64,000 nt of DNA from Tateyamaria omphalii (GCF_014651375.1 NZ_BMWT01000002.1:191477-255476), one strand, 5' to 3'; numbered from the stretch's first letter, positions 1 to 8,436 are shown. Made by a program: numbers and translations. The notes: generated from the letters alone by a model not told the origin.

Positions 1-1082
1 GTGCGCAGGCTTGCTGCTTGCCCGATGTCGGAGAACGCCGATACGGTGGCGGACTGGCTGCCAACGATGTTCAGATTGCCAAGCAGGATGGTCCCCACAA
101 TGATCAGGACGGGTGCGCCAAGGAACCATGTGAACGCTTCGCCTCGCGTGATCGGTTCGGCGTTTGTTGCGCCCATTTCGACTGCTGGCGCCTTTTCCGG
201 GTTCAAGAGCGCGTAGCCGAAAGCGTACAGAGCATAAAGGAGTGCAAGCATGATGCCGGGCAACAGAGCCGCCTGGAACAACGTACCCACGGAAACCACC
301 GCAGGCTCACCAAGGTAAGTCAGCGCGTCGGTACAACCTGCCACCTGGGCCCGGTTTTCCTGCGCAGCAGAGTAAAGGTCACCCGCAAGCGTGCCCAGCA
401 GAACAATCACGATGGACGGTGGAATAATCTGCCCCAGCGTGCCGGATGCTGCAATCACACCTGTCGCGATTTCGGGTGAGTAGTTGTTCCGCAGCATGGT
501 TGGCAGGGCGAGCAGACCCATGGTCACAACCGTCGCACCCACGATGCCGGTCGATGCGGCAAGGAATGCACCCACAACCACGATGGACACAGCCAAACCG
601 CCGGGCAGCGGACCAAAGACACGGGCCATCGTTGTCAGCAGGTCATTGGCGATCTTCGAGCGTTCCAATGTGATGCCCATCAGAACGAACATCAGAACCG
701 CCAGAAGTGTTTCGATGGACTGACCGGCCAGCACGCGCTCGTTCATCCGGTTCACAACGAAGGACACGTTCCGGTCCAGCGCCACTTCCCAACCGTTCGG
801 GAACACAGGTTCGCCAATGCGGGGCAAGTCCGGGTATCGGAACACGCTTATGGTGTCGGGTTTGACCCCCGAATTGACCAGATCGCGATAGGCTTGCGCA
901 CTTTCGTCAATCGCCTGGTGGATCAGCAGCCCCGCACTGTCGAGCGACGCGATGATCCCGAAAGAGATGACCCCTGCCCCCGCGATCGCAAACGCAACGG
1001 GAAAGCCGGAAAGGATGCCGCCAAAGAGGCAGACAAAGACGATGATCAGGCCGATTTCTACGCCATCAAGTCCAAACAACAT
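1..1082 (-). CDS. TRAP transporter large permease (DctM family), 3' end cut by window edge
   Basis: The reverse strand is open from an ATG at 1082 to the window edge (360 residues seen, C-terminus missing). The N-terminus reads MLFGLDGVEIGLIIVF, followed by many hydrophobic helices typical of the DctM permease, which couples sodium import to uptake of the substrate delivered by the periplasmic binding protein. A polar stretch after the second helix (with YRDLVNSGVKPD and FRYPDLPRIGEP) is longer than in simple C4-dicarboxylate DctM proteins and suggests the longer keto-acid/mannitol-type subgroup. It starts 17 bases after the small-permease stop, so it is the last known gene of the operon at 3253-1. 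Family assignment is firm; the substrate is inferred from the neighbouring binding protein. Confidence 0.85.
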   Translation of the reverse strand, partial: MLFGLDGVEIGLIIVFVCLFGGILSGFPVAFAIAGAGVISFGIIASLDSAGLLIHQAIDESAQAYRDLVNSGVKPDTISVFRYPDLPRIGEPVFPNGWEVALDRNVSFVVNRMNERVLAGQSIETLLAVLMFVLMGITLERSKIANDLLTTMARVFGPLPGGLAVSIVVVGAFLAASTGIVGATVVTMGLLALPTMLRNNYSPEIATGVIAASGTLGQIIPPSIVIVLLGTLAGDLYSAAQENRAQVAGCTDALTYLGEPAVVSVGTLFQAALLPGIMLALLYALYAFGYALLNPEKAPAVEMGATNAEPITRGEAFTWFLGAPVLIIVGTILLGNLNIVGSQSATVSAFSDIGQAASLR

Positions 1083-1099
1083 TTCTTACTGCCCCTAAA

Positions 1100-2056
1100 T
1101 CAGTGTGTGCCTTCGTAGGCTTCTTCGCCCTCGCCCAGCGTGTCGCGGTCGAGGTATTTGCCTTCGCTCTCTTCGCCTTCCTTCCACTCAAGATACGAGC
1201 GGTAGAAGAAGGCGATGGCATGCAGGAACACGAGCCCCGCAAAGGCGACCAGCAGGATTTTGAACAGGAAGTACCCGTTGAAGCCGTTGGGGCTGAAACC
1301 GATGGTTTCAACATTCCAACGTACCGCCCTTGCCGAGCGCTCAGCGCGCTCAAGGTCCCAGCTGGCGGCTGGTTTTGGCGTCACCAGATGGCGCCACAAG
1401 AAATACCACCCATACATCCAGATCAATGTCGCCGATGGCAGCATGAACAACAGTGAACCACACATGTCGATCACGCGCTTGGTGCGGAATTTCACGGCGG
1501 AATAAATCAGGTCAACACGTACATGCCCGCCCTGCACGAAGGTGTAAGTGACACACATACACACAACGAGCGCGTTGTAGAGCTTTAGCTCTTCGGCAAA
1601 CCACGAGATGTCGAATTGCAGGGGAATCCCGAAGCCAATTGAGATATCTGGCCGGGTAAAGATACGCTGCATAAACACGATAATGATCTGCTGCAACACC
1701 ATCAACAGACCTGCCCATGCAAAAAACCGGCCGGTGGTGTTGGCGATCCCCTCCATCAAACGGACGCAGCCCCACATGAACTCGCGTTTCCAAAGGCCAA
1801 TGGCAGTCACAACAAGGATGATGGCAAGGACTGCAAAGAAGAACTGCGTCGACCCGCCATAGTAAACAAACTTCATCAAGGACAGTTTGTCCTCGGGGGT
1901 ATTGGCCCAAGTGACCCAATCCAGCCAGGATGCTGGGTGCGTGACCGCATAGGCGATGTTGTAAAAGGCCAGGCCAAGGCTCTGAAAGAACCACAGAACG
2001 CCATCGACAAGCGTTGCAAAGGTGCCCGCGGCTTCTGCGCCGGTTTCGTTTTCCAT
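1100..2056 (-). CDS. TRAP transporter small permease (DctQ family, long form)
   Basis: This 318-residue protein carries the membrane segments of a DctQ subunit, which sits beside DctM in the inner membrane. It is clearly longer than ordinary DctQ proteins of about 160-230 residues, with an extra N-terminal helix region and a long loop around FTRPDISIGFGIPL. The stretch FVQGGHVRVDLIYS followed by a hydrophobic helix is typical of the family. It lies between the binding-protein gene (111 bases upstream, with a strong stem-loop between) and the large permease (17 bases downstream). The ATG at 2056 is the only good start. The long form agrees with the TakP-like binding protein next door. Confidence 0.85.
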   Translation of the reverse strand: MENETGAEAAGTFATLVDGVLWFFQSLGLAFYNIAYAVTHPASWLDWVTWANTPEDKLSLMKFVYYGGSTQFFFAVLAIILVVTAIGLWKREFMWGCVRLMEGIANTTGRFFAWAGLLMVLQQIIIVFMQRIFTRPDISIGFGIPLQFDISWFAEELKLYNALVVCMCVTYTFVQGGHVRVDLIYSAVKFRTKRVIDMCGSLLFMLPSATLIWMYGWYFLWRHLVTPKPAASWDLERAERSARAVRWNVETIGFSPNGFNGYFLFKILLVAFAGLVFLHAIAFFYRSYLEWKEGEESEGKYLDRDTLGEGEEAYEGTH

Positions 2057-2119
2057 GAATGTGCCCCCTACGATGCTGTCAGCACTTGACCGACCGATCG
2101 CCTCAGTTCCTCACGTGAA

Positions 2120-2148
2120 CCAAGGGCCCCGATCATCGGGGCCCTTGG
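2120..2148 (-). promoter_or_regulatory. Intercistronic stem-loop between dctP-like and dctQ-like genes
   Basis: Perfect 14-base inverted repeat (2120-2133 with 2135-2148) around a single base, in the RNA a very stable hairpin just after the binding-protein stop. No clear U-run follows in the direction of transcription, so it looks more like an mRNA-stabilising or partial termination element that keeps binding protein in excess over permease. A similar element lies at 61957-61982 in the second TRAP operon. Confidence 0.7.
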
Positions 2149-2167
2149 TGCTTTCAGACAGGTTGGC

Positions 2168-3253
2168 TTAGCCGCCCAGCACGCGCACGCGCTGTTGGAC
2201 ATAGTAGCCATCCGACTTGTTGATCCAGCTTGCCGACGTGGCCAGGCTTTCTTCGAACGAGGCACGGGTCCGCGCGAACAGCTCGTCACCCATGTTTTCG
2301 TCCATTACCTCTGCGGATGCCGCACCAAACGCATCCCAGACATCGTCCGAGAATTGCAGCGTTTTCACGCCCTGCTGTTGCAGACGGGCCAGCGCAGCAC
2401 CGTTATTGGCAAGCGTTTCAGCCAACTGGTAGTGCGTGGTGGCACGCGCAGCGTTTGTCAGGATCGACTGGTGCTGCGGTGTCAGGTCGTTCCAGACATC
2501 CAGGTTGACGTTGGCCGCCAGAGCGGAGCCTGGCTCGTGGAAACCGGCGGTGTAGTAGACCTTCGCCACTTCCTGGAAGCCAGCGCGCTCATCAGCCATC
2601 GGGCCAACCCACTCCAGACCGTCCAGAGCACCGGACGACAGCGCTTGATACAGTTCACCACCGGGGATGTTCTGCACGGATGCGCCCAGCTTGCCCAGCA
2701 CCTTGCCGCCCAGACCGGGCATACGGAACTTCAGGCCGTTGAAATCAGCAGCCGAGTTGATCTCGTTGCGGAACCAGCCACCGGATTGCGAACCGGAGTT
2801 ACCCGCCAGCAGACCTTTGAGGTTGAAGATTTCGCCCAGCTCGTCGTGCAGCTCCTGGCCGCCGCCGTGCTCGTACCAGTTGGTGACTTCCTGCGCGGTG
2901 CCGCCGAAAGGCACAGCTGTGTAGTAGGCATATGCCGGGTGCTGACCGATGAAATAGTAGTCAGCCGAGTGGTACATGTCCGCTTGGCCCGATGACACGG
3001 CGTCGAACACTTCGAACGCGCCAACCAGTTCGCCCGGGGCTTTCTTGTCGATGGTCAGTTGACCATCCGACATCTCGCCCACGAATTGCTCAAGGTAGCT
3101 TGCCGCGTCATCCAGAACGGCAAAGCCGCGGGGCCACGAGGTGACCATTGTCAGCGTGCGCTTGCCCTGCGCATAAGCCGGTGCGGCCAAGGTGGTTGCC
3201 GCGGCGGCGGAACCACCCAGTGCAGACGTCTTTAGAAAAGAACGACGATCCAT
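2168..3253 (-). CDS. TRAP transporter substrate-binding protein, TakP-like (alpha-keto acid type)
   Basis: This 361-residue periplasmic binding protein begins with a twin-arginine-like signal (RRSFLK followed by a hydrophobic run ending APAYA near residue 28), suggesting export in folded form. The body matches the DctP/TakP fold: GLKFRMPGLGGKVL around residue 190 holds the arginine that in the family binds the substrate carboxylate, and WVGP follows. Known TakP of Rhodobacter sphaeroides binds alpha-keto acids, and the resemblance plus the long DctQ and DctM partners supports a similar role; this is inference. It is the first gene of its operon and is divergent from a Cache-domain kinase that may sense the same ligand. 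A good RBS (ggagga-like, in actcctcccaaat on the plus strand) precedes the ATG. Confidence 0.88.
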   Translation of the reverse strand: MDRRSFLKTSALGGSAAAATTLAAPAYAQGKRTLTMVTSWPRGFAVLDDAASYLEQFVGEMSDGQLTIDKKAPGELVGAFEVFDAVSSGQADMYHSADYYFIGQHPAYAYYTAVPFGGTAQEVTNWYEHGGGQELHDELGEIFNLKGLLAGNSGSQSGGWFRNEINSAADFNGLKFRMPGLGGKVLGKLGASVQNIPGGELYQALSSGALDGLEWVGPMADERAGFQEVAKVYYTAGFHEPGSALAANVNLDVWNDLTPQHQSILTNAARATTHYQLAETLANNGAALARLQQQGVKTLQFSDDVWDAFGAASAEVMDENMGDELFARTRASFEESLATSASWINKSDGYYVQQRVRVLGG

Positions 3254-3467
3254 AGAGATACTCCTCCCAAATATGATGCCCTACCCCTCCCAGGGGGGCG
3301 GATCGTTTCGAGTGCCGACACACTAGCGATGGCGGCCACGATGAAAATACCTAGTACTGCGTAGAAAGTCGGCAATTCTGCGCGTTTGGTCAGATTTTTT
3401 CACCAATTTTGACCGCATTTCATTCTACAGCGATCCTGTTAGCGCACGTAATTTTCACTGTTCCTCT
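3254..3467. promoter_or_regulatory. Divergent promoter region between TRAP operon and kinase gene
   Basis: 214 bases without a gene, containing the control region for both directions. A spaced TAC/GTA inverted half-site pair around 3350-3365 (TACCTAGTACTGCGTA) is the most operator-like feature and could be a site for the NarL-type regulator encoded at 4931; that is inference. No sharp sigma-70 promoter could be assigned by eye. Confidence 0.4.
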
Positions 3468-4934
3468 TTGATTCGAGCGGTAATCCGCGTATCGAATCAG
3501 GCTGTGCGACACACCCTTTCCAACCTGCGCCTGACCTACGCGCAAAAGCTGTCTCTTGTAGCTGCCGTTCCGCTTATCCTTGCGGTCGCAGCAATCGCTA
3601 TTCTCGTCGCTATTCAGTCTCGCGCACTGGCCGAGCGGGAAATACAAGCGCTGGAAACCCAACTGATCGAGGCCAAGAAAAGGGAACTGCGCAACTACGT
3701 GACGCAGGCCCGAAACGGGTTCTACTTCATCTACGGATCAGCCGCACCCGACGATCAGGAAGCTAAAGATCAGGTGGCCCAGATCCTGTCAGCCATGATT
3801 TACGGGGATGAAGGCTTCTTCTTCGTCTATGACTACGATGGCACAAATCTGGTCAACCCGCGCCAGACCGAGATGATCAACAACAATCACCTTGCGCTCA
3901 CGGACAGCCGGGGCACGCATGTTGTGTCCAACTTGATCGATATCGCGCGGCAAGGGGATGGGTATCTGACCCATCTTTGGCCGAAGCCCTCCAACGGTCA
4001 AGAAGCCGAGATGATCACCTATGTCACCTCCTTCCCCTCATGGCGTTGGGCTGTCGGCACCGGCGTCTATATCGATGACGTCCTGACCTCGGTTGCTGCG
4101 GCGCGCGCCGATGTGGAAACCCGGGTGCAGCGCACATTTTACTATATATCAGGCATCACATTGGCCGCCTTGCTTTTGGTTTTCGGCTCAGGAATGGCCT
4201 TGAACTTTCGCGAACGGCGCTTGGCTGATGCAAAGCTGAAGAAACTGACACAAAGGGTCTTTGACGCGCAGGAAGAAGAGCGCAGCCGCGTTGCACGCGA
4301 ACTGCATGACGGTATCAGTCAGATACTTGTGGGCGTGCGTTACGCGCTGGACAGCGCCCGTCGGCGCTTGGACAAGGGAAATGGAGACGCCACGGCCCCG
4401 CTCACCCAAGGGATCGACAATCTTGGCACAGCTATTTCAGAGGTGCGCCGCATCAGTCGTGATCTGCGACCTGGCGCCTTGGACGACTTGGGGCTGGGCC
4501 CTGCCCTCAAAGCCTTGATCGAGGACTTCGCAAACCGGACTGACATCGAGACCGATTTCCAAACGGTCGTCTTTCGCAACCGACTGGATCAAGACGCGAA
4601 GATCGCTTTGTACCGCATTGCGCAAGAGGCGTTGACCAATATCGAGAGGCATGCAGCAGCAACAAGTGTTTCCGTTGATCTTCGTGGTCACAAACGTGGA
4701 GCAACGTTACGCATTTCTGATAATGGTGTGGGTCTTGATCAGTCGCTGAGCCACCGATCGACCGGAATTGGCCTGCGCAACATGCAGGAACGGGTTGAAC
4801 AACTGGATGGCACATTGCGCATTTTATCAGGCGCAAGCAGTCAGGGTGGCACCATAATCGAAGCAACAGTACCATTAACACACTTGTTGCCACCAGAAAG
4901 CTCGACACCGGTTAAGGAGCGCGCGCGCGCATGA
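3468..4934 (+). CDS. Sensor histidine kinase, Cache domain plus HisKA_3/HATPase
   Basis: Membrane-bound sensor kinase of the NarX/DctS-like class. Taking the TTG at 3468, it has 488 residues: TM helix about 29-50, periplasmic single-Cache domain about 55-210 (FFFVYDYDGTNLV, WRWAVGTGVYIDDV), second helix about 225-246, phosphoacceptor region EERSRVARELHDG with His280, and an ATPase domain with DNGVGLD and GIGLRNMQER. A GTG at 3504 is an alternative start and would leave a more usual N-terminus. It overlaps the response regulator by four bases (ATGA). Cache domains of this type often bind small carboxylates, and divergence from the TRAP operon suggests it detects the TRAP substrate and switches on uptake. 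The regulatory target is inferred. Confidence 0.88.
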   Translation: MIRAVIRVSNQAVRHTLSNLRLTYAQKLSLVAAVPLILAVAAIAILVAIQSRALAEREIQALETQLIEAKKRELRNYVTQARNGFYFIYGSAAPDDQEAKDQVAQILSAMIYGDEGFFFVYDYDGTNLVNPRQTEMINNNHLALTDSRGTHVVSNLIDIARQGDGYLTHLWPKPSNGQEAEMITYVTSFPSWRWAVGTGVYIDDVLTSVAAARADVETRVQRTFYYISGITLAALLLVFGSGMALNFRERRLADAKLKKLTQRVFDAQEEERSRVARELHDGISQILVGVRYALDSARRRLDKGNGDATAPLTQGIDNLGTAISEVRRISRDLRPGALDDLGLGPALKALIEDFANRTDIETDFQTVVFRNRLDQDAKIALYRIAQEALTNIERHAAATSVSVDLRGHKRGATLRISDNGVGLDQSLSHRSTGIGLRNMQERVEQLDGTLRILSGASSQGGTIIEATVPLTHLLPPESSTPVKERARA

Positions 4935-5575
4935 CTGAATCAATTCGTGTTCTGATCGTCGATGATCACCCCATGGTCGCCCAAGGTATCCAGTCCGTTC
5001 TCGAGGACCATGACGGTATCTCCGTCGTCGGTACGCTCGGTACTGGTCGTGCCGTGATCGACCAGCTCGACACCCTTGATCCGGATGTCATTCTGATGGA
5101 TCTCAACATGCCCGAGATGGGCGGCCTGACCGCCACCGAACTAGTACTGGAAAAGCGGCCCGGCACTCGTATCCTCATTCTGTCCATGCACGACAGTCCC
5201 GAATACATCTCTTCCGCGCTGAGCCACGGAGCGATGGGTTACGTATTGAAAGACGTACCCACGCAAGAAATTGCGGAAGCAATAGAGACTGTCATGAAAG
5301 GTGAACGGTACCTGTGCACTGGTGCCGAAGGGGCCATTGCCCCCAAACGTGCGGATGTCGCTGGCGCATTGACCGGGCGTGAGCAAACCATCCTGCTGCA
5401 ACTCGCGCAGGGGCTGTCAAACAAGGAAGTGGCGAACGCCTTGGACATCTCGGTGCGGACGGTTGAAACCCATCGCAAGAATATCAAGCGCAAGCTGGGC
5501 ATATCGTCCACCGCGGGTCTGACACGCTATGCGCTTGAGCATGGCGTTCTTCAGGGAACCGGCAACGCGCTTTAG
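4931..5575 (+). CDS. Response regulator, NarL/FixJ family
   Basis: 214 residues: receiver domain with acidic pocket DD at 11-12 and phosphoacceptor Asp57 (VILMDLNMPEMGG), followed by a LuxR-type helix-turn-helix from about 150 to 205 (LTGREQTILLQLAQGLSNKE, then SVRTVETHRKNIKRKLG). The start codon overlaps the stop of the kinase gene, so the two are translated together and form a cognate pair. Rhodobacter capsulatus uses a comparable DctS/DctR pair for its dicarboxylate TRAP transporter, which makes the divergent TRAP operon the best guess for a target. Confidence 0.92.
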   Translation: MTESIRVLIVDDHPMVAQGIQSVLEDHDGISVVGTLGTGRAVIDQLDTLDPDVILMDLNMPEMGGLTATELVLEKRPGTRILILSMHDSPEYISSALSHGAMGYVLKDVPTQEIAEAIETVMKGERYLCTGAEGAIAPKRADVAGALTGREQTILLQLAQGLSNKEVANALDISVRTVETHRKNIKRKLGISSTAGLTRYALEHGVLQGTGNAL

Positions 5576-5623
5576 GGTATGCTTCCTAACGATTTCTAAA
5601 GTGATCGGTGGCAATGCTCGGGC

Positions 5624-6442
5624 ATGTCACATCTGTATTTCCAGAACATGTTTGAGCCCGAAACGGACGCAGAACGCTTTGCACAACGCAGGGCAGCCAT
5701 TGACCTGATCGCAACCACGCGAGCACGCGCCATCCGTTCCGCATTGTTTGGATCATACCTGTTTCGCGTGAATCCACTGGGTCCGGAGACCGGTGAAAAG
5801 CGGGCGCAATGGCGGGCCATTCTGAACGAACAACGAGACGCCATTGCACGGTCAGCGGCGCTTGTGCAGGGCACCGACCCGCAAAACGTCGTGCCTGACT
5901 GGGTCTGTGAATGGATCGGGCAGCACGGTTCTGAAAACCCCAAGACGGTCGCAGCATTTGTGAGGATGAGCGAGCTTACAAACGATGTCGCCCTTGCGGC
6001 CGAGGGCGACGATGTCACGCGGCTGCGCGACGCCCTCGATGTTCATTTGCGGGTTGGACGCGGTGGCTTCTTCGAAAGTGTGACGGGGTTTTGCGACGGG
6101 CTTTGGGCCAAGCTGGACGCAACCCGGCACGAAGAAGTGGAACGCGCAAGCGCGGCTGGGGACGCCATTTCCAAAACTCTGACGCGGCTTGAGCAAATCG
6201 GCAAACATGTACGTCTTGTGTCTCTTAACGCTTCGGTCGAAGCGGCACGCGTTGGTGACGCAGGCCGAGGTTTGGGTGTGATTGCCATCGAATTCAAAAC
6301 GCTGGCAGAAGAGATTCAGATGCTGGCCACCACAGCACGTTCCGAGATTGCGGCGATGACGGGCAACGAGGATGACCATGACATCGTTGGAAACGGCAAA
6401 AAATTACCTTTAATGTCCATAGCGCGACCTCACACGCAATAA
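5624..6442 (+). CDS. Soluble methyl-accepting-chemotaxis-like protein with minimal signalling tip
   Basis: 272 residues without any membrane helix. The C-terminal part, about 175-245, contains the conserved hairpin tip of chemoreceptors (LVSLNASVEAARVGDAGRG, then FKTLAEEIQML), the part that contacts CheA/CheW. The adaptation helices that normally flank the tip are mostly missing and the N-terminal 120 residues are an unrecognised, mainly helical domain. It follows the kinase/regulator pair by 48 bases and may be co-transcribed. It could be a cytoplasmic sensor feeding a chemosensory array, or a protein that has kept only the interaction tip. No strong ribosome-binding site precedes the ATG, so the exact start is uncertain. 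Confidence 0.75.
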   Translation: MSHLYFQNMFEPETDAERFAQRRAAIDLIATTRARAIRSALFGSYLFRVNPLGPETGEKRAQWRAILNEQRDAIARSAALVQGTDPQNVVPDWVCEWIGQHGSENPKTVAAFVRMSELTNDVALAAEGDDVTRLRDALDVHLRVGRGGFFESVTGFCDGLWAKLDATRHEEVERASAAGDAISKTLTRLEQIGKHVRLVSLNASVEAARVGDAGRGLGVIAIEFKTLAEEIQMLATTARSEIAAMTGNEDDHDIVGNGKKLPLMSIARPHTQ

Positions 6443-6491
6443 AGTTTCACATTTTTCCAACCCCGAGACAGTTTTTTCTGGTTTTCCACTG

Positions 6492-6520
6492 TTGACGCTC
6501 CGTGGGGGTACGCATAGTGT
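6492..6520 (+). promoter_or_regulatory. Sigma-70 type promoter of the ilv operon
   Basis: TTGACG (6492-6497), a 17-base spacer and TAGTGT (6515-6520) form a good housekeeping promoter. It sits 31 bases before the leader peptide start and about 165 before the acetolactate synthase start. Confidence 0.7.
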
Positions 6521-6550
6521 TCGCTCACGCAGAAAAGGACCTTAGGGTTA

Positions 6551-6598
6551 ATGACTGAACTAGTCGTCATCGTAGTGGACACGCGCATGGGCCGGTAA
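6551..6598 (+). CDS. ilv leader peptide (attenuator control peptide), 15 residues
   Basis: A short open frame reads MTELVVIVVDTRMGR and ends with TAA at 6596-6598. Codons 4-9 are Leu-Val-Val-Ile-Val-Val, six branched-chain amino acid codons in a row (CTA GTC GTC ATC GTA GTG). This is the pattern of leader peptides that measure leucine, valine and isoleucine supply by ribosome stalling. It lies directly after a good promoter and before a strong terminator followed by the acetolactate synthase gene. A frame this short would be missed by gene finders. The function is inferred from this arrangement, which is very hard to explain otherwise. Confidence 0.88.
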   Translation: MTELVVIVVDTRMGR

Positions 6599-6648
6599 CG
6601 GAACTCCAGAACGAGACCCATGCGCCCCCGAAACCCGGGGGTTTTTTT
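6583..6648 (+). terminator. Transcription attenuator in the ilv leader
   Basis: An intrinsic terminator (stem 6625-6630 with 6636-6641, CCCCCG/CGGGGG, then seven T at 6642-6648) stands 37 bases before the acetolactate synthase start. Upstream, 6583-6591 (GCGCATGGG, the end of the leader frame) pairs perfectly with 6617-6625 (CCCATGCGC). A ribosome stalled on the Leu/Val/Ile codons would cover the first arm. The freed segment 6613-6619 (GAGACCC) could then pair with 6639-6645, breaking the terminator. The antiterminator pairing includes two G-U pairs and is a proposal. Confidence 0.82.
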
Positions 6649-6684
6649 ATGCGCAACAGAAACCGCAAATCGGAGCACGCGGAC

Positions 6685-8436
6685 ATGACACGTCAAATGA
6701 CCGGAGCGAAAATGGTCGTCCAAGCCCTCATCGATCAGGGTGTGGACACAGTATTCGGATATCCCGGTGGCGCTGTGCTACCGATCTATGACGAGATCTT
6801 TCAGCAAAACTCAATCAAGCACATCTTGGTGCGCCATGAGCAAGGTGCCGTGCACGCAGCCGAAGGGTACGCGCGCGCCACAGGCAAGCCCGGCGTATGC
6901 CTTGTGACATCGGGCCCCGGTGCTACGAACGCCGTGACGGGTTTGACGGATGCGCTGATGGATTCGATCCCGATCATCGTTCTGACCGGTCAGGTGCCGA
7001 CATTCATGATCGGATCGGATGCGTTCCAGGAAGCGGATACAGTCGGCATCACCCGCCCCTGCACAAAGCACAACTGGCTGGTGAAAGAGACTGACGGTCT
7101 GTCCGCGGTCATTCATGAGGCATTCCACGTGGCAACCGCGGGCCGCCCGGGTCCGGTGCTGATTGACATCCCGAAGGATGTGCAATTCGCCACCGGAACT
7201 TACAACGCGCCCAAACCTTCGACCTCGCACTACCAGCCACAGGTCAAGGGAGACATGGAGGCAATCACCGAGCTGGTTGCCGCAATCGAAACAGCCAAAC
7301 GCCCGATTTTCTATACCGGTGGCGGCGTCATCAACTCAGGCCCCGGTGCGAGCCAGCTGCTGCGGGAGCTTGTGGATGCGACAGGCTTCCCCATCACGTC
7401 GACCTTGATGGGCCTCGGCTGCTATCCCGCCAGCGGAAAGCACTGGATGGGCATGCTTGGCATGCACGGTCTTTATGAAGCCAACATGGCGATGCATGAT
7501 TGCGATCTGATGATCAACATCGGCGCGCGGTTTGACGATCGGATCACCGGCCGCATCGACGCCTTTAGCCCAAAATCCAAGAAAGCACACATCGACATCG
7601 ACCCGTCCTCGATCAACAAGGTGATCAAGGCGGATATCCCGATTGTGGGCGACGTGGGCCACGTCTTGGAAGACATTTTGAAGGTCTGGAAATCGCGTGG
7701 GCGCAAGACCAATCAGGCTGCGGTTGCGCAGTGGTGGTCCAAGATTGACGAATGGAAGGCTGTTGATTGCCTGAAGTTCACGCAAGAGGGCAAAACCATC
7801 AGACCCCAGCACGCATTGGCGCGGTTGGAAGCTCTGACCAAGGACCACGATCGTTACATCTGTACCGAGGTGGGCCAGCATCAGATGTGGGCGGCACAGT
7901 ACCTCGGGTTCGAAGATCCAAATCGCTGGATGACATCGGGCGGCTTGGGCACCATGGGCTACGGCTTTCCTGCGTCAATTGGTGTTCAGATGGGTCACCC
8001 CGAGGCATTGGTGATCAACGTGGCGGGCGAAGCGTCTTGGCTGATGAACATGCAAGAGCTTGGCACAGCCATGCAGTTCAACCTGCCAGTCAAGCAATTC
8101 ATCCTGAACAACGAACGCTTGGGTATGGTGCGCCAGTGGCAGGAATTGCTGCACGGTGAGCGATATTCTCATTCGTGGTCTGAAAGCCTGCCCGATTTCG
8201 TAAAGCTTGCCGAGGCGTTTGGCGCCAAGGGCATCATCTGCTCTAACCCCGATGATCTGGACGATGCGATCATGGAGATGATCAACCACGATGGCCCCGT
8301 TCTGTTCGATTGTCTGGTGGAAAAGCACGAAAACTGCTTCCCCATGATCCCGTCGGGCAAGGCACACAATGAAATGCTGCTGGGCGAGGCCGAGACACAG
8401 GGCGTGATTGATGCCAAGGGGAGTGTGCTGGTCTGA
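6685..8436 (+). CDS. ilvI: Acetolactate synthase large subunit
   Basis: ThDP-dependent acetohydroxyacid synthase catalytic subunit (583 residues from the ATG at 6685), making acetolactate and aceto-hydroxybutyrate for valine, leucine and isoleucine. The N-terminal domain has the FGYPGGAVLPIYDE and HEQGAVHAAEGYARA signatures, with the catalytic glutamate in the latter; the C-terminal ThDP domain has FILNNERLGMVRQWQE. The ATG at 6685 has a GGAG nine bases upstream; the earlier in-frame ATG at 6649 lies in the attenuator terminator. The cofactor motif reads VAGEASW where most relatives have GDG, replacing the magnesium-binding Asp by Glu. Named ilvI here; ilvB would be equally used. Regulation is by the attenuator just upstream. 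Confidence 0.96.
   Translation: MTRQMTGAKMVVQALIDQGVDTVFGYPGGAVLPIYDEIFQQNSIKHILVRHEQGAVHAAEGYARATGKPGVCLVTSGPGATNAVTGLTDALMDSIPIIVLTGQVPTFMIGSDAFQEADTVGITRPCTKHNWLVKETDGLSAVIHEAFHVATAGRPGPVLIDIPKDVQFATGTYNAPKPSTSHYQPQVKGDMEAITELVAAIETAKRPIFYTGGGVINSGPGASQLLRELVDATGFPITSTLMGLGCYPASGKHWMGMLGMHGLYEANMAMHDCDLMINIGARFDDRITGRIDAFSPKSKKAHIDIDPSSINKVIKADIPIVGDVGHVLEDILKVWKSRGRKTNQAAVAQWWSKIDEWKAVDCLKFTQEGKTIRPQHALARLEALTKDHDRYICTEVGQHQMWAAQYLGFEDPNRWMTSGGLGTMGYGFPASIGVQMGHPEALVINVAGEASWLMNMQELGTAMQFNLPVKQFILNNERLGMVRQWQELLHGERYSHSWSESLPDFVKLAEAFGAKGIICSNPDDLDDAIMEMINHDGPVLFDCLVEKHENCFPMIPSGKAHNEMLLGEAETQGVIDAKGSVLV

Noticed and set aside
6649..6684. Earlier start for acetolactate synthase
   Set aside because: This ATG follows directly on the attenuator's T-run and lacks a ribosome-binding site; the ATG at 6685 has GGAG nine bases upstream.
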